Below are positions 23,995 to 32,594 of a stretch of 34,149 nt of DNA, piece after piece. Source of the stretch: Modestobacter sp. DSM 44400. GTDB lineage: Bacteria; Actinomycetota; Actinomycetes; Mycobacteriales; Geodermatophilaceae. The notes beneath the pieces were generated by a model, which was given only the letters and a program-made list of their open reading frames with translations, was not told where the DNA came from and did not search any database. Position 1 is the stretch's first letter. Every line of letters starts with the position of its first letter. Position numbers and translations under genes: made by a program. Location: contig NZ_FNOZ01000043.1 of NCBI RefSeq assembly GCF_900107175.1, positions 1-34,149 of the forward strand. The letters run 5' to 3'.

Positions 23995-24366
23995 GTGCGT
24001 GCACGACGGCAGTTGACCGACGACGATCGGGAGGAGGTCTCCCGCGGGATCGCCGAGCAGGCTGAGGGGAAGGTGATCGCGGCCCGGATCGACCGGTGTC
24101 CCAGCGTGGTCAGCCGGGACATCGCCCGCCACGGCGGCCGCGCCACCTACCTGGCGGTGGTCGCTGCCCGTGCGGCGGCGCGGTCTCGGCGCCGACCCAA
24201 GACCCCCAAGCTCGACGCCGAGTCAGCACTGCGTGAGCGGGAGCGGGCCAAGCTGTGGGCCGGGTACTCCCCGGATCGGGTCGCCGGCCGGTGGCGCTAC
24301 GAGTACAGCGGCACCGAGGCTGAGCGGGTGGCTGACACGGTGTCGCACGAGGCGATCTACAAGGAA
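23995..24366 (+). pseudogene. IS30-family transposase N-terminal fragment
   Basis: The product begins RQLTDDDREEVSRGIAEQAE. It continues with the helix-turn-helix stretch IDRCPSVVSRDIARHGG and later PDRVAGRWRYEY and VSHEAIYK, in the order seen in IS30 transposases (HTH_38 domain, then SPDQIAGR and SHEAIY). Homology breaks right after IYK, about residue 123. The DDE catalytic core is missing and the frame then runs as unrelated sequence to 24483, into the end of the next gene. The IS is truncated at the 3' side of the fatty acid transporter gene, so that gene's downstream flank was reshaped by the insertion or a deletion. Confidence 0.75.
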
Positions 24367-24463
24367 CCGACCCGGCCGTCCGGGACGCACCCGTTCCACC
24401 GGCCCCGGGACCGGTGCCCGTCGCCCTCTGCTCCAGCCGGCGAGGTCGCGGGCGGCTCGCAGG

Positions 24464-25981
24464 TCAGCCCACGGCGGGGATGAGAAGGAAGCCCAGGCCG
24501 AAGACGACGAGCCCGACCAGGAAGAGCACCACGGTGAACCCCATGACGTCCCGGACGCTCAACTTGGCGATGGCGAGCACCGGCAGCAGCCAGAACGGCT
24601 GGATCATGTTGGCGACCTGCTCGCCGGCGGCGACCGCCATCGACAACTTCCCGAGCTCCCCCGCCGAGGTCTGATTCAGGTCGATGGCGGACTGGACCGC
24701 CACCGGCCCCTGCACCGCCCAGTGTCCGCCGCCGGAGGGCACGAACAGCGTGATGACGTTCGAGGCGAGGAAGTGGAAGAACGGCAGCGTGGTGGCGTTC
24801 GCGGCCGAGGAGATGCCGTCGGAGATGACCACCGCGAGGGAGTGGGCGTCCGCGGACGGCGCATAGCTCAGCAGCGCGATGACCCCGCCGTAGAGGGGGT
24901 ACTGCAGCACCAGCGGGCCGGCGGTCTTGGCGGCGTTGGTGAACGCCGCGATGAACCTGGCCGGGGTCCAGTGCAGGAGCAGCCCGAGGACGGTGAACAG
25001 CATCACCATGGACGTGATGTCCAGAGTGAAACCGCTGCGGACGAAGTAGGCCAGCCCCGCCGCCGCCAGCAGCACGTTGATCAGCCACATGTTCTCCAGG
25101 CGCTGGGCCGGCGTCGGCTTCTCCACGACGGCGGTCGCTGCAGACACCCGGCGCGTGGTCTCCACGGTGCCAGCAGCCCCTCCGTCGCCGGTGGGCGGCA
25201 TCGTGCCCTTCCCGCCCGCCCCGTCGTCCGAACCGTCGGTGCCGGCCTCGTCCTCCGCCCGTCCATGGTCGCCGCGCCGCTCAGCCCGATCGGCCTCGTC
25301 CTGCTCGAACAGCGCCCGGTCGGGGCGCAGGACGGTGCTGGGCAGCATCGCCCGGAGCAGCAGCGGGACGACGGCGAGCATGACCAGGACCGGGACCCAG
25401 CTGGCCGGCTGACCGATGGCGTCGATGAGCGTGAGGCTGCGACCGGTGAGCGTGTTGATCACGTTCAGGCTGCTGTTGGGGTCGGTGTTGGCGAGCGCGA
25501 TCGAGCTGGAGAAGCCGGAGGCCCACACGATGAAGCCCGCATAGCCGGCGGCGACGAGGTAGCCGAAGTGGATGTCGGGCATCCGGAGCGCTATCCGGCG
25601 TGCGACGAGGGCGCCCACCACCAGGCCCAACCCCCAGTTGAGCAGCGAGGCGATCGCCGCGGCGAAGAAGCAGACCAGTGCGGCCTGCAGCTGGCTTTTC
25701 GGGATCGCCGCGATCCGATCCAGCCCGCGCTGCACCACCGGCGCTTCGGCCAGCGTGTAGCCGGCGACCAGAATGATGATCATCTGCAGGGCGAAGGCGA
25801 AGATGTTGTTCGCGCCCCACACACCGCTGAACCAGGCGTCGAGCAGACCTCCCGGCGAGGCGTTCGGGACGGCGGCGAAGACGGCGATGACGGCGACCGC
25901 GGTGAGCAGCACGGCGAGCAGGAACGGGTCGGGCATCAGCCGCTCGACGTACCGGACACAAGCATTCGTGAAGCGCTTCAT
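24464..25981 (-). CDS. Short-chain fatty acid transporter, AtoE family
   Basis: This 505-residue, many-helix carrier is related to E. coli AtoE (short-chain fatty acid:H+ symporter). Family blocks include NWGLGLVVGALVARRIALRM, GYAGFIVWASGFSSSIALAN and, near the C-terminus, FVPSGGGHWAVQGPVAVQSA. Unusually, a long hydrophilic loop rich in Asp, Glu, Gly and Thr (roughly residues 228-290) splits the membrane part in two. The start is an ATG at 25981, with a G-rich stretch upstream as a poor ribosome site. It is the last gene of the second catabolic cluster and lies 82 bp after the YciI-like gene. It probably imports a small organic acid handled by the cluster. Confidence 0.9.
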   Translation of the reverse strand: MKRFTNACVRYVERLMPDPFLLAVLLTAVAVIAVFAAVPNASPGGLLDAWFSGVWGANNIFAFALQMIIILVAGYTLAEAPVVQRGLDRIAAIPKSQLQAALVCFFAAAIASLLNWGLGLVVGALVARRIALRMPDIHFGYLVAAGYAGFIVWASGFSSSIALANTDPNSSLNVINTLTGRSLTLIDAIGQPASWVPVLVMLAVVPLLLRAMLPSTVLRPDRALFEQDEADRAERRGDHGRAEDEAGTDGSDDGAGGKGTMPPTGDGGAAGTVETTRRVSAATAVVEKPTPAQRLENMWLINVLLAAAGLAYFVRSGFTLDITSMVMLFTVLGLLLHWTPARFIAAFTNAAKTAGPLVLQYPLYGGVIALLSYAPSADAHSLAVVISDGISSAANATTLPFFHFLASNVITLFVPSGGGHWAVQGPVAVQSAIDLNQTSAGELGKLSMAVAAGEQVANMIQPFWLLPVLAIAKLSVRDVMGFTVVLFLVGLVVFGLGFLLIPAVG

Positions 25982-26063
25982 CGCGTCCCCCGGTGCGGAT
26001 CGTTGTCCCAGGCGAGTATCTGGGTCGTCGCTCCACGGCGCGACCCGGCGGGTGATCGTCCGG

Positions 26064-26381
26064 TCAGATCCCGGGATCGTCGCCGGACAGTACGGCGAGC
26101 ACGTCGGGCGCCCCGCCGCTGACCGAGATCTCCCGGACGTCCCACTCGGCGACGCCCGCGACGCTGAACGGGTCCTCGGCGAGCACGCTGTCCAGCGTGG
26201 CGCGGTCCATTCCGCGGGCCAGGATGAAGCCTCCGCTCGGCGGGACCAGCCGCCCCCAGGCGACGAACCGGCCGGCCCGGCGTTGACGCTCCAGGTGCGC
26301 GATGTGGTCGGCGCGGACGGCATCCACCTCCTCGAGGGGACGCACGTAATTGCTGAGCAGCAGCCAGGCAGCAGCGGTCAT
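26064..26381 (-). CDS. YciI-like protein
   Basis: This 105-residue ferredoxin-like alpha+beta protein of the YciI/YCII group begins MTAAAWLLLSNYVRPLEEVD. It then has RADHIAHLERQRRAGRFVAW, which contains the conserved Asp-His pair, and ends with DPFSVAGVAEWDVREI. Relatives include muconolactone-isomerase-like and chlorohydroquinone dehydrochlorinase-related proteins, and many sit in aromatic catabolic clusters without a proven reaction. The ATG at 26381 lies 27 bp after the end of the dioxygenase pseudogene. A minor isomerase or dehydrochlorinase-like activity is a guess. Confidence 0.85.
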   Translation of the reverse strand: MTAAAWLLLSNYVRPLEEVDAVRADHIAHLERQRRAGRFVAWGRLVPPSGGFILARGMDRATLDSVLAEDPFSVAGVAEWDVREISVSGGAPDVLAVLSGDDPGI

Positions 26382-26407
26382 GCGCCCAGCATGACGGTGC
26401 CGGCGGA

Positions 26408-26971
26408 TCAGCGGATGAAGCGGTCCACGTAGTCCGCGCCCAGGCCCACGGACTCGTAGTGCGCCCGCGCGCTCGAGATCTTGGTGAAGACGTCCTCGAT
26501 GCCGACCGGGACCCCGTCCGGGTCGACTTAGATGTAGGCGCCGGTGACGTGGAAGAGCGTGGTCATCTCCTCCACCCCGTCCGGAACCTCCAGCGTGTGG
26601 ATGTCCCCCGGCGGCTCGAAGGAGTAGCCGCCTTCCTCGGCCCACCAGTCGTGCTCCAGGTAGTGCCAGCGACCCCGGAGGGTCAGGGCGTGCACCGGGC
26701 CGGCGTGCCGGTGCCGGGACAGGATCCCGGACCTGCGCACGCGCAGGATGTTGACGAAGTAGCCCTGGCTGACCGACAGGAGCAGCGGCCGGAACGTCAC
26801 GTCCCGGGCCTGCGAGACCCACAGCCGTTCGTCGGATGCATCGATGTCGAGGGCGCCGAGCACCACCAGGTCGTCGGAGACACCGTAGGGCTGCTCGCCG
26901 CGGTAGGGGATGCGCTCGTCCGGGTCCACGGCTCCTCCGCCGCCCATCCCGGAGCCTGTCGTCGCGGTCAC
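26408..26971 (-). pseudogene. Cupin-type 2,4'-dihydroxyacetophenone dioxygenase-like gene, interrupted by TAA
   Basis: The gene has the cupin core HRHAGPVHALTLRGRWHYLE, then GYSFEPPGDIHTLEVPDGVE, with several His residues suited to bind iron. It resembles the DHAD dioxygenase family. Codon 148 is TAA (complement of 26528-26530). The same frame continues for 39 more codons with the family's expected ending (DPDGVPVGIEDVFTKISSAR, GLGADYVDRFIR) and a normal TGA. A Tyr codon (TAC) changed to TAA explains this. The lost tail follows the cupin barrel, so activity might survive, but the conserved end suggests it matters. The start is GTG 26971, overlapping the SDR stop as GTGA. Sequencing error is the main alternative. 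Confidence 0.8.
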
Positions 26972-27678
26972 AGCGGAGCCGTACCCACGGTCAGGCCGCC
27001 GCAGACATAGAGCACCTGCCCGGTGACGAAGCCTGCCCGCTCGTCGAGGAAGAAGCCGGCCGCATGGGCGACGTCCTCGGGTGTGCCGATCCGCTTCACA
27101 GGGACCGACTCGACGATCGCCCGCGTGCGCGGGTCGTCCGGCGGGTTGGCGCGAGTGAACAGCTCGGTCGCGATGGGGCCCGGGCCGAGCGCGTTGACCG
27201 TGATCCCGGATGCGCCGAGCTCCAGGGCCCACACGCGGGTGACGCCGATCAGTCCGGCCTTGGTCGCGGCGTACGCCGTCCGCAGCTCCTTGCCGAGGGC
27301 GGCCCGGGAGGCCATGTTGACGATCCGACCGAAGCCGGTCTCCTTCATCCCCGGCAGCAGGGCCTGGGTGCACTGGACGGCGCAGCGCAGGTTGAGCCCG
27401 AATGCGGCATCGACCTGCTCCAGGGTCTGGTCCGCCAGCGCTGCCGGGAAAACGGCGCCGACATTGTTGACCAGCCGGGTGATCGGGCCGCCGGCCAGCG
27501 CCTCGGTCAGCGCCGCTGCGGTGGCAGCGGGGTCGGAGAGGTCGGCGCGGATGCTGAGGCCGACCGGGGCGGGCTCGCGGTCGATCACCACGACGTCCCA
27601 GCCCCGGGAGGCGCCGAGTTCGACGATGGCGCGGCCGATGCCCTGCGCGCCGCCGGTGACGAGCAGCCGTCCGGTCAT
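26968..27678 (-). CDS. Short-chain dehydrogenase/reductase of the second catabolic cluster
   Basis: This 236-residue classical SDR has the cofactor motif TGGAQGIG at residues 8-15, NNVG at 71-74, catalytic Ser124, Tyr136 and Lys140 (YAATK) and the C-terminal block TGQVLYVCGGLTVG. The last block resembles BadH/FabG-like enzymes. It probably oxidises a secondary alcohol with NAD(P)+. The ATG at 27678 is chosen, but a GTG two codons earlier (27684) overlaps the upstream stop as GTGA and may be the real start. It is flanked by the cyclase and the dioxygenase pseudogene. Confidence 0.92.
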   Translation of the reverse strand: MTGRLLVTGGAQGIGRAIVELGASRGWDVVVIDREPAPVGLSIRADLSDPAATAAALTEALAGGPITRLVNNVGAVFPAALADQTLEQVDAAFGLNLRCAVQCTQALLPGMKETGFGRIVNMASRAALGKELRTAYAATKAGLIGVTRVWALELGASGITVNALGPGPIATELFTRANPPDDPRTRAIVESVPVKRIGTPEDVAHAAGFFLDERAGFVTGQVLYVCGGLTVGTAPL

Positions 27679-27680
27679 GG

Positions 27681-28751
27681 TCACACCGTCGCGATCGGGG
27701 TGACGGGGGAACCGGTGGCACCCGGCAGCCGCAGCGGTGGAGCAGTGAGCAGGCATCGGGAGCGACCGGCCGCGCGCAGGTGGTCGGCGAGCTCGGACAG
27801 CCACCACAGCTCGCCCAGGTGCACGCCCAGCCGGAACAGGCACAGCTCGTGCAGGGGCAGCACGGGGTCGCCCGGGCCGGCACCGGGCGCGGGATACGCC
27901 TCGACGGCGTAGTTGTCGGCGGCGATCGCCGCGACGCCGCTGTCGGTGATCCACCGCCTGAGGGCGGGGTCCGCGCCGTCGAGGACGGCGCCGACGTGCA
28001 GGGCCTCGGACGACGGGTGCTTGGCCTGTGCCAGCACCTCCCGGCCGAAACCGGTGTGCAACAGGAGGATGTCGCCGGCCTCCACGGTGACGCCGTCGGC
28101 GTCCATCACCGCGGCCAGCTCCCGGTGACCGACGAGCACCCGGTCGGTGCCGTGGTGGGCGGCGAGGTCCACCAGCACCGCCCGGCCCTGGACGCCGTGG
28201 CGGGCCATGGAGCTGATGCCGACCGGGCCGGCGTCGGAGGTCGAAGCCCGGCCGTCGGCCGCACCCTCGAGGTCGGTGAGGCTGGCCAGTCCGGCTCGCT
28301 GCACGGAGTCCGGTCCGGTGACGTCGATGCCGGCGCGCCACCCGTTGTAGTAGACCTGCTCCGGCGTCCCGTCGCCGTCGGCGTCGAACCGCGCGCCGGC
28401 ATGAGCGAAGGCGTCCCACTGGGTGGAGTACTGCGTGTGCAGGAGCACGAAGTCGTCGGAAACGACGTCGGTCGCCCCGGGATTGGCGACGCCCAGGTCG
28501 CAGTTGAAATTGACCTCGCCGGCACGCAGCCCCGGGCGCAGCACGGGGGGATAGCGGTTCGGATTGAGGACCATGCCGCCGGGATGGTCCAGCGGCAGCG
28601 ACAGGCAGAACGTCCGGCCCTCCCGGACCTCTGCCACACCCTTGCGAACCTGCTCCGGGCCGATGAGGTTGAGCCGTCCCCAGGTGTCGTCGACGCCGAA
28701 GTCGCCCCAGGTCGACCCCTCCGGGCGCCGTGTCCAGCGCGGCTGCGTCAT
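27681..28751 (-). CDS. Cyclase family protein (kynurenine-formamidase-like metal hydrolase)
   Basis: This 356-residue protein of the Cyclase (PF04199-type) family includes kynurenine formamidase and isatin hydrolase. The metal-binding segment reads STQWDAFAHAGARFDADGDG, with Asp and His ligands in the family's Q-W-D-x-x-x-H form. HGVQGRAVLVDLAAHHG and ADNYAVEAYP follow. It would hydrolyse a cyclic amide, lactone or similar. The ATG at 28751 is preceded by a run of G. It is the first gene of the minus-strand cluster, 171 bp from the divergent muconolactone-isomerase-like gene. That gap should hold the promoters; I see no clear hexamers there. Confidence 0.9.
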   Translation of the reverse strand: MTQPRWTRRPEGSTWGDFGVDDTWGRLNLIGPEQVRKGVAEVREGRTFCLSLPLDHPGGMVLNPNRYPPVLRPGLRAGEVNFNCDLGVANPGATDVVSDDFVLLHTQYSTQWDAFAHAGARFDADGDGTPEQVYYNGWRAGIDVTGPDSVQRAGLASLTDLEGAADGRASTSDAGPVGISSMARHGVQGRAVLVDLAAHHGTDRVLVGHRELAAVMDADGVTVEAGDILLLHTGFGREVLAQAKHPSSEALHVGAVLDGADPALRRWITDSGVAAIAADNYAVEAYPAPGAGPGDPVLPLHELCLFRLGVHLGELWWLSELADHLRAAGRSRCLLTAPPLRLPGATGSPVTPIATV

Positions 28752-28922
28752 GCAGTCCCCCCGCCCACCGCGCATGCCCCGGTGGCAGCGTGCCCGGAAG
28801 GTATCAACAATGTTCCCGGGTCCCCGTGTGGTGGACGATGGCGCAGGACGTGGACGGCGGCCGCCGAGATCCCGCGGACGACCCCCACCCGGTCGCCGCC
28901 GTCGGTCTGGAAGGAGCCGAGC

Positions 28923-29210
28923 ATGCTGTTCCACGTTCGCATGGACGTCGCCGTGCCGCGCGACCTCGACCCGGCGGAGCGAAGGGCTCTGCTGGCGGCG
29001 GAGAAGGCGCGCGCATTGGAGCTGCAGCGCAACGGCGTGTGGCGGCACCTGTGGCGGGTGGTCGGGCAGTACAGCAACGTCGGCGTGTTCGACGTGGACT
29101 CCGCGGACGAGCTGCACGAGGTTTTGTGGAACCTGCCGCTCTTTCCCTACCTGACCATCCAGGTCACGCCGCTGACCGAGCACCCGTCGGCCTTGTCGGC
29201 CAATCCCTGA
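28923..29210 (+). CDS. Muconolactone delta-isomerase-like protein
   Basis: This 95-residue protein matches the small CatC-type muconolactone isomerases in length and blocks. It begins MLFHVRMDVAVPRDLDPAER, has LQRNGVWRHLWRVVGQYSNV in the middle and LWNLPLFPYLTIQVTPLTEH near the end. These isomerases shift the double bond of muconolactone in the catechol branch of the beta-ketoadipate pathway. No catA or catB lies nearby, so it may act on another lactone or be a paralogue recruited to the adjacent cluster. The ATG has AAGGAG six bases upstream. A perfect hairpin follows at 29270-29296. Confidence 0.88.
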   Translation: MLFHVRMDVAVPRDLDPAERRALLAAEKARALELQRNGVWRHLWRVVGQYSNVGVFDVDSADELHEVLWNLPLFPYLTIQVTPLTEHPSALSANP

Positions 29211-29269
29211 GCCCTCCGGAGGCCGGTCAGGGCTGCGAGGGGTCGCCGGCGTGACCTCGACGTCCGGCT

Positions 29270-29296
29270 ACGGCGACCGGGCGGGCCGGTCGCCGT
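29270..29296 (+). terminator. Hairpin after the muconolactone-isomerase-like gene, probable terminator
   Basis: Bases 29270-29280 and 29286-29296 form a perfect 11-bp stem with a 5-base loop, 59 bases after the stop codon. No T tract follows. The hairpin separates the catabolic gene from the downstream signalling genes. The rest of the gap (29297-29591) shows no gene or clear promoter. Confidence 0.6.
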
Positions 29297-29591
29297 CGGC
29301 GCAGCGCTCGGGTCGATCGCACTCCTCTGCAGATCCCGCTCCATGAAGCCGGCTGGTGGGGCGGCGGCGTACTGCTGTGGCGCCCCGGACGCTGGCGCCA
29401 GTTCACCCACTTCGGTGCACATACGTGCGCTACAGCCGGCGGCCACCTTCCGCACAGCGAGCTGACGCCTGTGCACCTACCGTCACACTTGACGACCCAG
29501 GGCAACCGGCCCGCCGCCGTTCCGGCTCGGCAGCACCGCACGCCACCGCGTCCGGGCGTCGACCGAGGCCGGGTCGGAACGGAACGAGGAC

Positions 29592-30041
29592 ATGGGTCAT
29601 CCGCCATGGTCGAGACGGCCACCGCCGCAGCCGCAGCCCGACGAGCTCCCGCCGTGGGGCTGGGAGCTGCGGCGCCCCGCCGACCTGACCAGGTCCCGGA
29701 CGGCGCTCCGCGTCGAGGTGCTCGGCGCCGGGGTCCCGACCGGCGACATCGGGGACGACGTCGAGCGGTTGCTGCTCGCCTACGAGGAGCTGGCGTCCAA
29801 CGGCCTCCGGCACGGACAGGCCCCGGTCCGGGCCACGGTGACCGCAACCGGCACCGGCTGGCTGATCGACGTGAGCGACGCCGCCGTCGACACCTCGCCC
29901 ACGCCGGCCGTCGACCGCGACCCCGCCCTCGGCGGACTGGGGCTCCACCTCGTCGCCCGACTGTGCAGCGCGTACGGCTGGTCGGTGGAGGCCGGGCGCA
30001 AGCACGTCTGGGGATACGTCAGCCTGGCGGCGGTCGCCTGA
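29592..30041 (+). CDS. Anti-sigma-factor-type histidine kinase-like ATPase domain protein
   Basis: This 149-residue GHKL ATPase fold of the RsbW/SpoIIAB kind has the N-box EELASNGLRHG near residues 64-74 and a degenerate G1 box (DVSDAAVD instead of DxGxG). A late GGLGLHLVARL segment stands for the G2 box. The first 25 residues are Pro/Arg-rich. Such proteins phosphorylate or bind anti-anti-sigma factors in partner-switching systems. The next gene encodes a SpoIIE-type phosphatase, the natural opposing partner, so the two probably form one stress or environment-sensing module. No sigma or STAS gene is in the window. Confidence 0.83.
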   Translation: MGHPPWSRRPPPQPQPDELPPWGWELRRPADLTRSRTALRVEVLGAGVPTGDIGDDVERLLLAYEELASNGLRHGQAPVRATVTATGTGWLIDVSDAAVDTSPTPAVDRDPALGGLGLHLVARLCSAYGWSVEAGRKHVWGYVSLAAVA

Positions 30042-30100
30042 GCCGGCACACACCCACGGACACGCGACACCACCGGCGGCCAGTGAGGCAAGATCTGGTC

Positions 30101-31942
30101 GTGCCCATGGAGGAGTCAGGTCCGGCTGACACCACCCGCTCCCCCGCCCGGCTGGCGGCCGTGCGCGCCACGGAGCTCCTGGACGCGATTGCCGAGGAGT
30201 CCTTCGACCGGCTCACCGGGCTTGCCCGGCGGCTGACCGGCGCGCCGTTCGCGTTCGTGACCGTCGTCGACGACGAGCGCTCCTACTGGCTGAGTCGGCA
30301 CGGGATCCCCGACGACGGCGCCCAGCAGAACACCCTGGACGAGTCGTTCTGTCAGTACGTCGTCGCGAGCGGCCGGCCCCTCGTGCTCGGCGACGTGACC
30401 ATCGACGAGCGGACCCGGGACAACCCCTCCATCCAGTCCCTGGGCGTGCGCGCCTGGGCGGGCTTTCCCGTGCACACCCCCGAGGGCGAGCTCCTCGGCA
30501 CCTTCTGCGTCGTCGACACCGAGGTCCGCACCTGGTCCCCCGAGGACGTCGAACTGCTCGCCGACCTGTCGGCCATCGCCTCCCGCGAGGTCTGGTTGCG
30601 CCGGGTCCTGGCCCAGGAGCGACAGGCGCGCACCGAGGCGGAGACGGCCGCGGTGGCCGCCCGGACGGCGGAGGCGCAGGCCCACCGCGAGGCCGCACGG
30701 GCCAGCCTGCTGGCCCGGATCAGCGAGCTCCTCACCACCGGCCTTGAGCCCGCGGACGTGTGGCAGGCCATCGCCACCATCGCCGTTCCGGCCCTCGGCG
30801 ACTTCGCCTACGTGTGCACGGTCGAGCGGGACGGCGGCCTCACCCCGGTGGCGGTCCGGCACGCCGATCCCGCGGGCCTCGGTGCGCTGTGGCGATGGGT
30901 GCACTCCGCCGGCCGGCGTACCGGCGAGGCCGCCGGACCCGGCCACGTGGCCGCGACCGGGCAGGCCGAGCTGCTCCGCGCACCCCTGGACGTGGACCTG
31001 ACCGACGCCCAGCGGGCAGCCGTGGCCGACCTCGGCGTCACCAGCTCCCTCGTCGTCCCACTGCACAGCCGCGGTGACGTCACCGCGGTGGTCACCATCG
31101 GCCGCACGGCCACCGTGCCGTACAGCGATGAGGACCGGGCGCTGGTCTCCGCCCTCGCCGACCGCGCCGGGCTGGTGGTGGAGAACGCGCTGGCCTACCA
31201 GACGGAGCGCGCGCTGTCGGAGACGATGCAGCGCGCCCTGCTGCCCTCACTGCTGCCGCGGCCCGGCCGGCTGGACCTGATCGCCCGGTACCGGCCCGCG
31301 GGCCGGGCCCAGCTGGTCGGCGGCGACTGGTACGACGCGTTCGTCAACGCCTCCGGGACGACGAGCGTGGTCATCGGTGACGTCGCCGGCCACGACATCG
31401 ACGCGGCCACCACCATGGGGCAGCTGCGCACCATGCTGCGGATGGCCGGCCACGACGGTCACCAGACCGCCGGGCAGGTGCTGGCCACCGTCGACCACGC
31501 ATGCGACACCTTCGGTCACAACGTCTTCGCCACCGCCCTGGTCGCCCAGGTGGAGCGGTCGTCTCCCGACTCTCCGGCGCACGACCGGTCGATCCGCTGG
31601 TCCAGCGCCGGGCACCCACCACCGTTGCTGCTGCACAGCGACGGCCGGGTGGAGGTCCTGACCGGCGCTCCCGGCCTGCCCCTCGGGGTCGCACCCGACC
31701 GCGCACGACCCGAGCACCAGATGTCGCTGGCCCCGGGGTCGACGCTGCTGCTCTACACCGATGGACTGATCGAGGCGCGCGACCTCGACCTCGACCACGG
31801 CCTCGCCCGGCTGGCCGCGTTGCTCGCCGACTCCGCGGACCTCGACCTCGACAGGCTCTGCGACCGCATCATCGACGACCTCGTCGGTGCCACCGGCGCC
31901 GAGGACGACGTCGCCCTCATCGCCGTCCGCGCCCAGCCCTGA
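30101..31942 (+). CDS. GAF-GAF-SpoIIE (PP2C-type) serine phosphatase
   Basis: This is a roughly 613-residue cytosolic sensor phosphatase. An N-terminal GAF domain (about residues 30-165) is followed by an Ala/Glu-rich coiled coil (about 165-205). A second GAF domain lies at about 210-365, and a SpoIIE/RsbU phosphatase domain at about 385-610. Metal-binding acidic motifs of the last are VGGDWYDAF, VIGDVAGHD, LLLYTDGLIEAR and EDDVALIAV. It would dephosphorylate an anti-sigma-factor antagonist in response to a small-molecule or redox signal. The start is GTG 30101 or ATG 30107; the only ribosome-site-like stretch (GAGG at 30085) is rather distant. It follows the kinase-like gene by 59 bp. Confidence 0.92.
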   Translation: MPMEESGPADTTRSPARLAAVRATELLDAIAEESFDRLTGLARRLTGAPFAFVTVVDDERSYWLSRHGIPDDGAQQNTLDESFCQYVVASGRPLVLGDVTIDERTRDNPSIQSLGVRAWAGFPVHTPEGELLGTFCVVDTEVRTWSPEDVELLADLSAIASREVWLRRVLAQERQARTEAETAAVAARTAEAQAHREAARASLLARISELLTTGLEPADVWQAIATIAVPALGDFAYVCTVERDGGLTPVAVRHADPAGLGALWRWVHSAGRRTGEAAGPGHVAATGQAELLRAPLDVDLTDAQRAAVADLGVTSSLVVPLHSRGDVTAVVTIGRTATVPYSDEDRALVSALADRAGLVVENALAYQTERALSETMQRALLPSLLPRPGRLDLIARYRPAGRAQLVGGDWYDAFVNASGTTSVVIGDVAGHDIDAATTMGQLRTMLRMAGHDGHQTAGQVLATVDHACDTFGHNVFATALVAQVERSSPDSPAHDRSIRWSSAGHPPPLLLHSDGRVEVLTGAPGLPLGVAPDRARPEHQMSLAPGSTLLLYTDGLIEARDLDLDHGLARLAALLADSADLDLDRLCDRIIDDLVGATGAEDDVALIAVRAQP

Positions 31943-32027
31943 GCCGGACAGCGGGACACCGACGGGCACGTCACGGAACCGGTCCGGCGGATCCGTCCGG
32001 CGACCGCGACGCAGCCGACGATGAGAC

Positions 32028-32521
32028 GTGCCACTCGACGTCCGTGAGACCTACGCAGCCGACCCGGACGTCGTGCTCGCCGTCCTCACCGAGGTGCGTT
32101 CCTCCGCGAGTGGGCGTCGGCACTCGGCGCACGGGTGCAGGACGTCGAGGTCATCGCCGCCAGTGACGGCGGCCGGCAGACCACCGTGCGTCCCCCACCA
32201 CCGGGATCCCGCCGCCGTTCGCCCGATTCGTCGGGAGCGACGTGTCGGTGGTCCACCGCCAGACGTGGACCGCGGACCAGGACGGTGACCACCGCGCCGA
32301 CCTCGACGTGCACACCGAGGTCTGCGGGCCGGCGGCCCACGTCCGCGGTGCACGACGACTCACGCCCGTGCCGCGGGCACCGTTCGACGGCGACCGGGGA
32401 CGCCGAGGTGGACGCCCCGCTCATCGGGCGGCAGGTGGAAGCCGCCGTCCGCGAACTTGTCGGCGTCGTGCTGCGACGCGAATCCGAGGTGCTCGCCCGC
32501 CGGCCGGCCGCGCCGGCCTGA
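32028..32521 (+). pseudogene. DUF2505-family gene broken by three frameshifts
   Basis: Four consecutive stretches in three reading frames join into one DUF2505-like protein: MPLDVRETYAADPDVVLAVL, then FLREWASALGARVQDVEV, then GIPPPFARFVGSDVSVVHRQ and HRADLDVHTEVCG, and last GDAEVDAPLIGRQVEAAVRE to a stop at 32521. DUF2505 belongs to the START/polyketide-cyclase-like lipid-binding fold and has no firm function. Frame changes fall near 32095-32105, 32190-32205 and 32385-32400. Three indels within 500 bp argue for real decay, although errors in GC-rich sequence could contribute. Confidence 0.75.
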
Positions 32522-32594
32522 CCGGCGCAGCACAGTTCGGTCACAGGGGGTGCTCAGCAGTTGACCTGGCCGCAGTCCGGACGTACCAAGCGAC

